Assembly: GCA_023458215.1 (NCBI GenBank)
Contig: JAEXAJ010000180.1
Coordinates: forward strand, 55,227-119,226
Source of the DNA: Bacteroidota bacterium
GTDB lineage: Bacteria > Bacteroidota > Bacteroidia > Bacteroidales > Bacteroidaceae
Direction of reading: 5' to 3'
Length of the DNA: 64,000 nt
In this document: positions 34,789 through 43,965 of the stretch, one piece after another
Layout: each line of letters opens with the position of its first letter
Numbering within the stretch: position 1 is the first letter of the stretch
Translations under genes and position numbers: made by a program
Notes under the pieces: generated by a model
Seen by the model: the letters and a program-made list of their open reading frames with translations, nothing else
Told to the model about the DNA's origin: nothing
The model's database searches: none

Positions 34789-37719
34789 TTATTTCACAAA
34801 TAAAGCCGAAGCAGGTATGGGCGACAACTCCTTCGCAGAAGGAAGTTTCCATGCCCAGCTTAAATGTTCACCTTCATAATCTTCAAAATAATAAAGTTTA
34901 TAAGCATGAAATCCTTTCTTCAGGGCTATCATTCCCGTAGCAGGAATAGCCGCATGCGAACCATCGTTATTCACCACTTCCTCATTGTCGATGTACAATA
35001 CACTACCATCGTCCGAACGGGTCTGGAAAGTATATACTCCATCCTCGGGCACATGAATCAATCCAGTAAATATATATCCGAAATGATCTTCCTGCTTAGC
35101 TCCTTTGATAGAAGGTTCCGGCATGACACCCGATTCCAGTAAAGGACTCTTTTCTACATCCGCTACCTTATGGTAAAGACCTTCAAAGTATTTATAAGAC
35201 GTACCATTTTGAGTAGGTTGTACCGGAAGTGCAGCTTTCAATTCAGCTTTGGTTGCTAAGATAGACAAAGTTTTACTTGGACGAAAACCTTCTTTGAATC
35301 CTTTTGCTTTCACCTGGGTCGTTTTATCTATATCGAAAGGGCTTGCATAAAGCGGAGACTGTTCCGTTGGTTCACTTCCGTCCAATGTATATCTGATTGT
35401 AGCTTCCGGAGTAGTGGTAACCAAAACAATAGCCGTTTTATCCATAAACAGATTCAAATCTCTATCCACATAGGGAATAGAAACGACCGGTTCTTTAGTG
35501 TAAGAATAGGGTGAAGCTTCAGCAGAAGTTCCTCTTGTCATGTCTGGTTTATCGGTCAATGTAAAACGTAGTTCGCCACCTTCCATCAAGTCGGCATAAG
35601 TGATGAAATTCGCATCTATCTGCTTTCCGTTCAGTGACACCTTACTTATATATATATTCTTCTTCGGATTATTAGCGGTGATGGTCAGTGCTTTTCCATT
35701 TGCCAATTTTATAGTTGCCTTCTCAAACAATGGAGTAGTCAAGGCAAACTCATTACTTCCCGGACAAACGGAATAGAGGCCTAGACTCGATAATACATAC
35801 CATGCTGACATCTGTCCGCAGTCTTCATTGCCAATGATACCTTCCGGAGTGGGATGATACATTTCGTGTAGCAGACGACGTGTCATAGCCTGTGTCTTCC
35901 AGGGTTGACCTACATAATTGTATAAGTAAGCGATGTGATGGCTCGGCTCATTACCATGTACATATTGCCCTATCACACCGGTAATATCTACCAAATCACC
36001 TTCTACACCACCTTCTACAGTGAATATAGAGTCAAGTGCCGTTACAAAAGCATCTCTGCCACCGAATAACTGCTCCATTCCATATACATCATGAGGTACA
36101 AAGAAACGATACTGCCATGCAGAGGCTTCCGTATAAGCACGCCCTACTTCAAGAGGGTTAAAAGGAGTTTCCCAATTACCATCCATTCGTTTTGCACGGA
36201 AGAATCGGGTAGAGCCATCGAATACATTGATATAGTTCTGTGAACGTTCGATGTATGTCTTATAAATATCTTCTTTTCCCATTGCCTTTGCCATCTGAGC
36301 AATACACCAGTCATCGTAAGCAAACTCAAGCAAACAGGAGATGGATTCTTTTTTAATATTTGAAGGAATAAAACCTTGCTGCATGTAATAGTCGGCTCCC
36401 TTCTTATTCTTTTCAGAAGAAACTACCATAGCGGCTAACGCCTTCTCGGCATCAAAGCCTCTGATACCTTTCAGATAAGCATCAGCTATAACAGAAACCG
36501 AATGATAACCAATCATAGTACCCGTTTCTCCTGCTGACAATGGCCAAATAGGAAGTTCGCCCGAAGCATCGTAGATGTTTAGGAAAGAGTGAACCATATT
36601 GTTTACCAAAGTAGTATCAATCAGCGTCATTAGAGGATTCCAGGCACGGAAGGTATCCCAAAGTGAGAATGTGGAATACTGAACTTCACCTTGCGGCAAC
36701 TGTGCTATCTTCATATCATGGCGGCGGTATTCACCGTTTACATCGCTTACAGTATTGGGCACCACCATCGTATGATACATGGCTGTATAGAAGTCTGTCA
36801 AATCATCTTCACTGCCTCCTTCTACGGTAATAGCAGAAAGTGCCTTTTCCCAGGAAGTCCGGGCGGCAGAATGCACTGCGTCAAAATCGAAATCTTTCAC
36901 CTCTTGTTCCAAATTCTTGCGGGCATTCTCGGCACTCACAATGGAGATTCCTACTTTGGCAATCACTGGCTCACTGCCGGCCTCGTCGAAGCTGAGAACT
37001 GCCAGTAAGTTTTTGCCAGTAAGTTGCGTACTATCAGCAACCAACTTTTTATTCTGTGCAAGAGACACAGAGCGGAAAGGTTTTGAGAACTGGGCTACGA
37101 AATAAACGTATTGGTTTTCGGACCAGCCTCCGGACTTCCGCATGCCCGTAATTTCGTTTTCAGAAGTCTGCTCAATACTCGATTCATAAATCACGTCGTT
37201 ATCAAGAGAATGAGCCAAGTCTATTATAATAGATGCTGCCTTGCCGGAAGGAAAAGTATAACGGTGCATACCTACGTGGGTAGTTGCAGTCAACTCGGCC
37301 TTGATCCCTTCTTCATTTAAAAGAACAGAATAATAGCCGGCTGATGCCTTCTCGTCTTTATGTGAAAACATAGCTGGTTGACAAATGATTTCATGAGTCA
37401 GGTTCAGCGTTTGAGTAGTGGGACGGAATAGCACATCACCCAGATCAATGCAGCCGGTTCCACTCAGGTGTGTGTGTGAAAAGCCCATCAGGGTAGAATC
37501 GCTATAATGATATCCTGAGCAAGCGTCCCAGTTCCCCATGCGGGTATCAGGGCTTAGTTGCACTCCACCGAAGGGAACGGTTGCCCCCGGATAAGTATGT
37601 CCGTGGAAACCGGTACCTATCATAGGATTAACATAATCAACAGGAGATTGCTTGCCGGATGTACAAGAGTAGCAAATAGAACATGCAACAATTGCATAAG
37701 TAAGAGTTCTTAGTTTCAT
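34789..37719 (-). CDS. GH92 alpha-mannosidase with C-terminal PA14-like domain
   Basis: 976 aa. Signal/lipobox region ACSICYSC (Cys ~19). The GH92 fold spans ~27-760: VDYVNPMIGTGFHGHTYPGA, VQLSPDTRMGNWDACSGYHY, FSHTHLSGTGC, YSTFSLWDTFRAWNPLMTLI, GNEPSHHIAYLYNY and GNEDCGQMSAWYVLSSLG are all diagnostic. GH92 enzymes are Ca2+-dependent inverting exo-alpha-mannosidases, mostly alpha-1,2. A chitobiase-like segment (IRYTLDGSEPTEQSPLYASPF) follows, then a PA14-like domain (~845-976; QTRSDDGSVLYIDNEEVVNN, YKLYYFEDYEGEHLSWAW) shared with the locus metallophosphoesterase. First gene of a four-gene block with its own promoter. Confidence 0.95.
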   Translation of the reverse strand: MKLRTLTYAIVACSICYSCTSGKQSPVDYVNPMIGTGFHGHTYPGATVPFGGVQLSPDTRMGNWDACSGYHYSDSTLMGFSHTHLSGTGCIDLGDVLFRPTTQTLNLTHEIICQPAMFSHKDEKASAGYYSVLLNEEGIKAELTATTHVGMHRYTFPSGKAASIIIDLAHSLDNDVIYESSIEQTSENEITGMRKSGGWSENQYVYFVAQFSKPFRSVSLAQNKKLVADSTQLTGKNLLAVLSFDEAGSEPVIAKVGISIVSAENARKNLEQEVKDFDFDAVHSAARTSWEKALSAITVEGGSEDDLTDFYTAMYHTMVVPNTVSDVNGEYRRHDMKIAQLPQGEVQYSTFSLWDTFRAWNPLMTLIDTTLVNNMVHSFLNIYDASGELPIWPLSAGETGTMIGYHSVSVIADAYLKGIRGFDAEKALAAMVVSSEKNKKGADYYMQQGFIPSNIKKESISCLLEFAYDDWCIAQMAKAMGKEDIYKTYIERSQNYINVFDGSTRFFRAKRMDGNWETPFNPLEVGRAYTEASAWQYRFFVPHDVYGMEQLFGGRDAFVTALDSIFTVEGGVEGDLVDITGVIGQYVHGNEPSHHIAYLYNYVGQPWKTQAMTRRLLHEMYHPTPEGIIGNEDCGQMSAWYVLSSLGLYSVCPGSNEFALTTPLFEKATIKLANGKALTITANNPKKNIYISKVSLNGKQIDANFITYADLMEGGELRFTLTDKPDMTRGTSAEASPYSYTKEPVVSIPYVDRDLNLFMDKTAIVLVTTTPEATIRYTLDGSEPTEQSPLYASPFDIDKTTQVKAKGFKEGFRPSKTLSILATKAELKAALPVQPTQNGTSYKYFEGLYHKVADVEKSPLLESGVMPEPSIKGAKQEDHFGYIFTGLIHVPEDGVYTFQTRSDDGSVLYIDNEEVVNNDGSHAAIPATGMIALKKGFHAYKLYYFEDYEGEHLSWAWKLPSAKELSPIPASALFVK

Positions 37720-37805
37720 CAGGTTACCAGTTTAAAAGGTTTTTAGTCGCGACGTATAAGATATCGCTTTCAATAAGAGATGCACACAGTTTTGCATCAA
37801 TGTTG

Positions 37806-37813
37806 CAAAAATA
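37806..37813 (-). promoter_or_regulatory. -7 element of the GH92 block
   Basis: TATTTTTG on the minus strand fits TAnnTTTG, ~87 bp upstream of the GH92 start in the 198-bp gap after SusD. GCAAG-like motifs and an imperfect CCGATAC/GTACCGG palindrome (37831-37850) lie just upstream and could be an operator; this last point is weak. Confidence 0.5.
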
Positions 37814-37917
37814 GTAAAACTCTGCAAGCACCGATACCCGCAAGTACCGGCTCTTGCAAAGAAGACCAATGGCAATGAGGTCTATTTTATGGTTCTAAAC
37901 GATTATCAAGTAAAGCA

Positions 37918-39555
37918 TTAGTCGTATTGAGGATTCTGTTTCAGCTTACCATTAGACTTGACAACCTGATCCGGCGAATAAGGGAATACCATCATATAAT
38001 CCTGATATGCAGCTTTATCCGTATAGTCAGAATACAATGTTATCTCAAATTTAGAAGCAGGGTCCTGACGATTTTCATAGCTACGTACCCGTGGACGTGC
38101 ATTCAACTCGGCAGCAGCCAATGCCTTGATTTCGGTATTGCTTGAACGATGCCAACGCTTCAAGTCGAACAGGTGATCTGTGAACTCGAATGCCAATTCA
38201 CAACGGCGTTCGTGATACAAATCGGTCATTGTAGCTATACCCGTCAATTCTTTCAAACCGGCACGCTTACGAATACGATTCAAATCCAATGTAGCTTTAT
38301 CGGCTTTATCGGTCATCAGATAGGCCTCAGCACGGAAGAGCAACATCTCAGCAAAACGGATAATCGGGAAGTTAAGACGTACGGTGGGCCAATTACCATT
38401 TGTATTGATATAGCCTTTATTAGCAGCATCCTCATACTTGAAAGGATCCATATACTTATTAATCATGAAACCGGCTTCTACGTCAGAGGTCGACCAAAAT
38501 GTACGGGTTTCACCCAGCAATTGGAACTCTTGACCATACTCCAATATGGAACGCACCAAACGACTGTTGCCTGCACCGTCTTTCAGCATTTCTGCATAAA
38601 TATCATAAGAGGGTTTAATCTGTCCCCAACCATTATATTTACCCCATGCTTTATTTTCGAGGATAACGCCGGGAAATTCAGATCCACCACCTTGTGAACC
38701 TCCATTGCCGGGAATAGTCCATATATATTCTTTATTCCACCAGTCAGCGAAATCAGAAGAGAACAACTTATCGTAAGTAGGAGCCAGGTCACGACCGTAA
38801 GTAGTCTCTAACTCATCGACCATGGAAATCACATTACTCCACTGTGTAGCATCCCAAGTAGCCCAATATGCATAAACTTTCGCTTTGAAAGCGACTGCAG
38901 CTGCATCATGAGCACGTCCTTTATCATTCGCTCCATACTCTTCAAAACGAGGCAGATATTCTATAGCCTTATCCATATCATCAATGATCAGCTTATAGTT
39001 ATCAATTACAGATGCTTGCTGAGGAGGAACAGAGTTATCGTAACCTGCTGCAAAGTCTTCATAGCGTACGAAGGGAACGCCCTGCTCTTTAAGTCCATAG
39101 CGGTATGCAACCAAGAAGTGAGCCCAACCGCGAGTAAAGAAAGCTTCACCAAGGCTTCTTTTCTCAATAGCGCTAAGAGTAGTTTTTTTCTCTTTGTTAA
39201 GCAGCTGCTGAATCACCCAGTTTGAACGTGCCATTACCACATACAATGCTTTGAAGGTGTCATTTAGAGGACCTTCATTACCGGTGTATTTCATCGTAGC
39301 AAGTGTGGGATAGTCACGAGTCTTTCCCCATACAATGTCACAAGCAGCACCTTGTTCCCAAAATAATTCACGTCCATAAAGAGCTTCCTGATGGAATCTT
39401 TCGTACAATGCATCGACAGCGTCAATAGCTTGCAAGTCATTCTTAAAATAAGTTGTTGTAGTAGGGTCTCCCTCAGGCTGCACATCTAGAAAGTCGCTAC
39501 AAGAACTCATAAGCAATGTGGCAGACATTGCGAAAAATAATATATTCTTTTTCAT
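37918..39555 (-). CDS. SusD/RagB-like glycan-binding lipoprotein (PUL 2)
   Basis: 545 aa, usual length. Lipobox LLMSSC (Cys19) followed by SDFLDVQPEGDPTTTTYF. SusD features: LQAIDAVDALYERFHQEAL, RSLGEAFFTRGWAHFLVAYRYG, RFAEMLLFRAEAYLMTDKA, YHERRCELAFEFTDHLFDLKRW and the C-terminal MVFPYSPDQV. It forms the lid of the SusC channel and binds the glycan at the surface. Begins 21 bp after susC. Its partner lacks the STN domain, so this PUL is not controlled by sigma/anti-sigma. Confidence 0.96.
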   Translation of the reverse strand: MKKNILFFAMSATLLMSSCSDFLDVQPEGDPTTTTYFKNDLQAIDAVDALYERFHQEALYGRELFWEQGAACDIVWGKTRDYPTLATMKYTGNEGPLNDTFKALYVVMARSNWVIQQLLNKEKKTTLSAIEKRSLGEAFFTRGWAHFLVAYRYGLKEQGVPFVRYEDFAAGYDNSVPPQQASVIDNYKLIIDDMDKAIEYLPRFEEYGANDKGRAHDAAAVAFKAKVYAYWATWDATQWSNVISMVDELETTYGRDLAPTYDKLFSSDFADWWNKEYIWTIPGNGGSQGGGSEFPGVILENKAWGKYNGWGQIKPSYDIYAEMLKDGAGNSRLVRSILEYGQEFQLLGETRTFWSTSDVEAGFMINKYMDPFKYEDAANKGYINTNGNWPTVRLNFPIIRFAEMLLFRAEAYLMTDKADKATLDLNRIRKRAGLKELTGIATMTDLYHERRCELAFEFTDHLFDLKRWHRSSNTEIKALAAAELNARPRVRSYENRQDPASKFEITLYSDYTDKAAYQDYMMVFPYSPDQVVKSNGKLKQNPQYD

Positions 39556-39576
39556 AATCTTCTTCTCAATTAGTAA

Positions 39577-42500
39577 TTAGTAAGTCAATTTTACGCCAAC
39601 AGAGAGAACGCGTGATACCGGATACTTCAAAGCATCCCAACCACCACATTCCGGATCCATACCTGAATATCCAGTAAAGGTAGCCAAATTTTCACCACTG
39701 AAGTAAACAGTCATACGACTGTTGCGTTCATTCAAATGAGACCACTTACGGAATACATCGCTCAGGTCATAAGAGAGAGTTACGTTTTTCAAACGCAGGT
39801 AAGAAGAATTTTCCAGATAGTAATCAGATGCTCTGTTGAAGTTACCGTTAGGATCATTCTTTGACAAACGAGGTATGCTTGAACCTGTATTCTCAGGGCT
39901 CCATGCATTCAATATCTCACTGGAACGGTTGAAGTTACCTTCTACATCACTCAGCAACATTGATTTTCCTACATAGAGAGCCTGTGCACCACCTACACCC
40001 TGAAACATAGCACTGAATGACAATTTCTTGTAAGTAAGTCCCAATGTAAAGGCAAACGTTGTTTTGGGAGTTGCATTGCCCATATATTGACGGTCAGCAT
40101 CAGTAATCTTACCATCGTTGTTGTAGTCAACAAACTTCAGGTCACCGGGTTTGGCATTCGGTTGGATACCTACCCATTCTTTTTCACCATTAGAGTTGGT
40201 CACGTAAGAACCATGCTCCTTGTTCCAAGCGGCAATTTCGGCATCACTTTGGAAAAGACCATCTGTTTTAATCAGGTAGAAAGAGTTCAAAGGTTGGCCT
40301 TCAGCAGTCTGCATTACATAAGGTATAGTACGGAATCTCTTGTCGTTTGTCCATACACCCGGTTCGCCGGCGGCATTACGCACACCTATGTCAGAAACCC
40401 AATTTTTGAGATAAGAGAAGTTTCCTGATACAAAATAAGAGAAATTCTTATTAATCCGATCATTCCAATTTGCTTGGATTTCGAAACCACGATTGCGCAC
40501 TTCACCTTGATTGATTAGCATAGCATCCATACCCATAGTAGTAGGCCAGTCAATCGTTTGCGTTTGGATCAAATTGAAAGTACGCTTATCAAAGTAATCT
40601 AATGATAAAGACAAACGATTCTTAAACATCTCCACATCTACACCTAAATCGGTTTGTTCGGAAGTCTCCCAAGTCAAATTCGGATTTAGTGCTCGGTAAT
40701 TATATACAAAGTTATTCCAAATTGTATTAGACTCAGGTCCATACTGCGCTTGCTCACCCCACTGGGCTTTTTTCAACAAAGCGGATTTGTAGTTGTAGGA
40801 GATAGAGCCCAAGTTGCCGACACGTCCCCAAGATGCACGCACTTTCAGCAAGCTGATCAAATCACTTTTCTTAAAGAACTTCTCATTAGAAATCTTCCAT
40901 GCAAGTGTAGCAGCAGGAAAATCACCATGATTATTTTCCTTGGGCAAACGACCTGCATAGTCACGACGGAATGAAGCGGTAACGAAGTAACGGTCATTAT
41001 AGGAATAGGCCAAACGGGCAATAAGTGACACATTAGCATCAGGTCCAGTCAAGTAGTCAGATGCTTCGGTCTTTCCTGCGTATGCCAGATATTGTAAGAA
41101 GTCCGATTCATCAGCAAAATCCTTACCAGTAACTTGTAGTCCACGGCTTTCATAATGATCGGCTGTAGTAGAAAGCAATGCACCAATGGTATGTTCACCG
41201 AATGTTTTGTCATAGGTCAATGTATTCTCAGTCTTCCATGCATCCGTACGATAGGTCGTTTCTTGCAGATTATTCGATAAATCAGGTTTACCTACTTCAT
41301 CACGGATAGGATTGAACTTTTTATAATGATTAGTTCTTAAATTATAGGTAAAGCGGCTTGAAAATTTCAGCCCCGGTACTACATTAGCGATATCCAAAGA
41401 AGTAGTACTCCATACATCACTGGTCATATTATAGAGGTTTTCGGCTTCAAGCAGACGTACCGGATTGACAGCATCACCATGAATGTCCGAGAAATTTGAG
41501 CCATACTTCTTTATATACTCAGGATCTTCTGTAGTAACACCTCCATAAGACCCGTCCAGTGGATTGTATATAGATGCACTGGCTGGCATATAGATAGCTG
41601 AAAGAATAGGACCTGTATAAGCATCGTTATCTGTGTCTTTAGAACGGCTTGAGGTATTCTGCCATACTAAATCTTCGCTAATGCTCACCCATTTATTCAA
41701 CTTCATCTTACCGTTATAACGCAATGTGAGATTCTTTTTGAATGTATTAATCAAAACACCTTCATCATTATCGTAAGCAAATGAAATACGATTTGAAAAA
41801 TTTTCTGTACCTACATTCAAGGCTACGTTATGACGTTGATAAAATGCTGTGCGGAAAATAGCATCCATCCAGTCAGTACGTGTAGTACCTATCCAAGGAT
41901 TCTTTGTAACGTCCCATCCCAAAGGAAGAGACATTCCAGCATTAGCATAAGACAGTTTACGCATCTCAATCTGTTGCTCGGCATTCAAGGGTTTGATTAA
42001 ATTGGTGGCTTGACGAATACCGAAAGTAGCATCATAAGTCAAGGAAGGTGCTCCTTCTTTAGCTTTCTTGGTAGTAACCAGAACTACACCACCTGCACCA
42101 GATTGCGCTCCGTAGATGGCTGCTGAAGCAGCATCTTTCAATACTACAATTGACTCTATGTCATTCATTGAAGAAATAGGTGCCCCCGGAATTCCATCAA
42201 CTACCCAAAGCACGTTATCTCCATTCTGCGAGCCTTGTCCGCGAATCACAATATTTGGGCTTGAAGTAGGATCACCACCATCAGCCTGAATCGTCACACC
42301 TGCCAACTGCCCTTGCAGCATACTTTCGGTAGAGCTTACCGGACGGGCTGTCAGTTCATCAGTATTGCTCACTACACCAACAGAGGCTGACAAATCTTGC
42401 TTACGAGTCGCCGCACCATAACCCAATACTACAACCTCTTCCAGAAGTTCCGTATCTTCTTTTAATATAACCATCAGAGGTTTACCGGTGCCTACCGGCA

Positions 42501-42768
42501 CTTCTTGGCTAGTAAAACCAACGAAGCTGATTACCAGCACATCATTCTTGCCAGCTGATAATTCAAATTTACCATCAAGATCTGTGATAACTCCATTCGT
42601 AGTGCCTTTCACAAGGACATTGGCACCAATTACCGGTTCTCCGGTTTGATCTTTTACTGTTCCTTTCACAGAAACTTGCTGTGCATAAGCACCCACTGAC
42701 AAGAGCATCCCTAAGAATAGGGTTAGAATCATTCGAAAGATTCTTGGATTTGCCTGTTTCATGTACAA
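39577..42768 (-). CDS. SusC-like TonB-dependent transporter (PUL 2)
   Basis: 1063 aa. Signal peptide ILTLFLGMLLSVGAYAQQ, then a carboxypeptidase-regulatory-like domain (VSVKGTVKDQTGEPVIGANV), EEVVVLGYGAATRKQDL, a plug domain (LQGQLAGV, NIVIRGQGSQNGDNVLWVVD, IESIVVLKDAASAAIYG) and a beta-barrel. No STN domain is present, unlike the PUL 1 transporter at 18109, so it should transport without transcriptional signalling through FecR. The start is Met1 or Met3. A -7-like GACCTTTG and half of the shared PUL 2 operator lie upstream. Confidence 0.96.
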   Translation of the reverse strand: MYMKQANPRIFRMILTLFLGMLLSVGAYAQQVSVKGTVKDQTGEPVIGANVLVKGTTNGVITDLDGKFELSAGKNDVLVISFVGFTSQEVPVGTGKPLMVILKEDTELLEEVVVLGYGAATRKQDLSASVGVVSNTDELTARPVSSTESMLQGQLAGVTIQADGGDPTSSPNIVIRGQGSQNGDNVLWVVDGIPGAPISSMNDIESIVVLKDAASAAIYGAQSGAGGVVLVTTKKAKEGAPSLTYDATFGIRQATNLIKPLNAEQQIEMRKLSYANAGMSLPLGWDVTKNPWIGTTRTDWMDAIFRTAFYQRHNVALNVGTENFSNRISFAYDNDEGVLINTFKKNLTLRYNGKMKLNKWVSISEDLVWQNTSSRSKDTDNDAYTGPILSAIYMPASASIYNPLDGSYGGVTTEDPEYIKKYGSNFSDIHGDAVNPVRLLEAENLYNMTSDVWSTTSLDIANVVPGLKFSSRFTYNLRTNHYKKFNPIRDEVGKPDLSNNLQETTYRTDAWKTENTLTYDKTFGEHTIGALLSTTADHYESRGLQVTGKDFADESDFLQYLAYAGKTEASDYLTGPDANVSLIARLAYSYNDRYFVTASFRRDYAGRLPKENNHGDFPAATLAWKISNEKFFKKSDLISLLKVRASWGRVGNLGSISYNYKSALLKKAQWGEQAQYGPESNTIWNNFVYNYRALNPNLTWETSEQTDLGVDVEMFKNRLSLSLDYFDKRTFNLIQTQTIDWPTTMGMDAMLINQGEVRNRGFEIQANWNDRINKNFSYFVSGNFSYLKNWVSDIGVRNAAGEPGVWTNDKRFRTIPYVMQTAEGQPLNSFYLIKTDGLFQSDAEIAAWNKEHGSYVTNSNGEKEWVGIQPNAKPGDLKFVDYNNDGKITDADRQYMGNATPKTTFAFTLGLTYKKLSFSAMFQGVGGAQALYVGKSMLLSDVEGNFNRSSEILNAWSPENTGSSIPRLSKNDPNGNFNRASDYYLENSSYLRLKNVTLSYDLSDVFRKWSHLNERNSRMTVYFSGENLATFTGYSGMDPECGGWDALKYPVSRVLSVGVKLTY

Positions 42769-42808
42769 ATAAATTAAAGTTAATAATATGGATTCCCTAA
42801 ATTTTCGG

Positions 42809-42875
42809 CAAAGGTCGTTAGTCTATATTACTATTGTGTGTCAAAAGGAATAAGATACTCTTTCACCTTGCGAAA
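42809..42875 (-). promoter_or_regulatory. SusC (PUL 2) promoter with operator half-site
   Basis: GACCTTTG (minus; plus 42809-42816) is a -7-like element 40 bp upstream of the start. TCACCTTGCGAAA (plus 42864-42875) matches the TCAnnTTGCGnAA motif found upstream of the ROK and PI-PLC genes, and its TTGCG is 52 bp from the -7 box against 51 bp in those two. The proximal second TTGCG copy is missing here. Confidence 0.5.
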
Positions 42876-42899
42876 TGAAACCCCAAAGGTTATCGTTTA

Positions 42900-43724
42900 C
42901 TAGTCTATCAAAGCCGAAGCGCCCAATAGTCCTATGTTTTTCTTAGCCGAAACAATTATACGTAATTCATTCAATATCAATTTATAAGGATAATCATTCA
43001 TAGTTTCCATCATCGTCTTCTCGAACAATGAAAAACCAGCAGAGATACCACCACCTAAAATGATAGCCTGAGGAGCATAAGTATAGAGAATTGCCTTCAT
43101 AAGATTACCAAAATGCACACCAAATGCATTCCATACCTCTAATGCAGCTTTATCATTTTGTTTAGCTTTTTCAGCAATAAAAGCACCAGTAACATGATAC
43201 TGTTTAAAGAAAAAGCTACTGCAATAATGCTCAAAGTCGGAGTCCAAATAAGGAAGTGAACCAATCTCACCGGCGCCGGTATATTGCCCGCTATACAAAC
43301 AGTGATTGATTATAACACCTGCCCCGATACCGGTTCCAATGGTTACACCGACAAGATTACTAAAAGATCGTCCCTCGCCAAACAAACTTTCACCTAGAGC
43401 AAAGCAATTTGCATCGTTATTAACAGCAACCGGCACCTTAAATTCGTTTTCCAGAATCTCCTTCAAGTGTACCTCTTTCCACGAAGAGATGTTGGCCGCA
43501 CTATATACAATACCGTTCTTGGCATCCACAATCGAAGGAACTCCAATACCAATTCCTTCTACCTGATCATTCATTACACTTTCAATAAGCCCGGAAAGTT
43601 GCTTCAAGACGGTAGAAGCATCGTGTTGCGCCATGCAAGGTACGGAAGTCGTGTTAAGACATGCACCGTTTTCTACTTGTGCAATCCGAATATTTGTTCC
43701 TCCCAGATCAATTGCCAGCCTCAT
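42900..43724 (-). CDS. ROK-family sugar kinase
   Basis: 274 aa. N-terminal ATP-binding motif LAIDLGGTNIRIAQV; GIGIGVPSIVDAKNGIVYSA; catalytic region PVAVNNDANCFALGE; GTGIGAGVIINHCLYSG; and LGGGIS near the end. This is a ROK (glucokinase, mannose kinase, N-acetylhexosamine kinase) fold enzyme, cytoplasmic. The usual zinc-binding CGCxGC segment after GEIGSLP is replaced by YLDSDFEHYCSSFFFKQY, so the metal site appears lost. As the cytoplasmic partner of a mannosidase PUL it may phosphorylate mannose or a released amino sugar (inference). It has its own promoter with the shared operator, and lies 131 bp upstream of susC. Confidence 0.88.
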   Translation of the reverse strand: MRLAIDLGGTNIRIAQVENGACLNTTSVPCMAQHDASTVLKQLSGLIESVMNDQVEGIGIGVPSIVDAKNGIVYSAANISSWKEVHLKEILENEFKVPVAVNNDANCFALGESLFGEGRSFSNLVGVTIGTGIGAGVIINHCLYSGQYTGAGEIGSLPYLDSDFEHYCSSFFFKQYHVTGAFIAEKAKQNDKAALEVWNAFGVHFGNLMKAILYTYAPQAIILGGGISAGFSLFEKTMMETMNDYPYKLILNELRIIVSAKKNIGLLGASALID

Positions 43725-43754
43725 AGTATCTTGTTTTAATGGTTTTTACAAATG

Positions 43755-43822
43755 CAAATGTAGAAATTACAAAAACCATATATATCCACAATTGCGCAAT
43801 TAAATCTTCATTTTGCGCAAAG
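43755..43822 (-). promoter_or_regulatory. ROK gene promoter and 21-bp direct-repeat operator
   Basis: TACATTTG (minus; plus 43755-43762) is the -7 box, 31 bp upstream of the start. TTGCGCAA occurs at 43792-43799 and 43813-43820, 21 bp apart and starting 30 bp beyond the -7 box. The layout is superimposable on that of the PI-PLC gene (44985-45052), suggesting an activator site just upstream of -40. Confidence 0.65.
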
Positions 43823-43965
43823 ATGCAATGGCATTTATTAAAACAAAGCGTGAAGATAAGACTGCATAAACAGTCACTTGCCACATATGTAGCTTGTATA
43901 TATAGGTGATATAAAACCGAAGGGCCAGATATCAGTAAACTTTATATAAAAGAAAAAAAACGATA

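Noticed and set aside
37822..37859. GCAAG repeats upstream of GH92 as a third full copy of the PUL 2 operator
   Set aside because: Spacing is irregular and the TTGCG core and the TCAnn prefix are absent; at best a different, weak operator.
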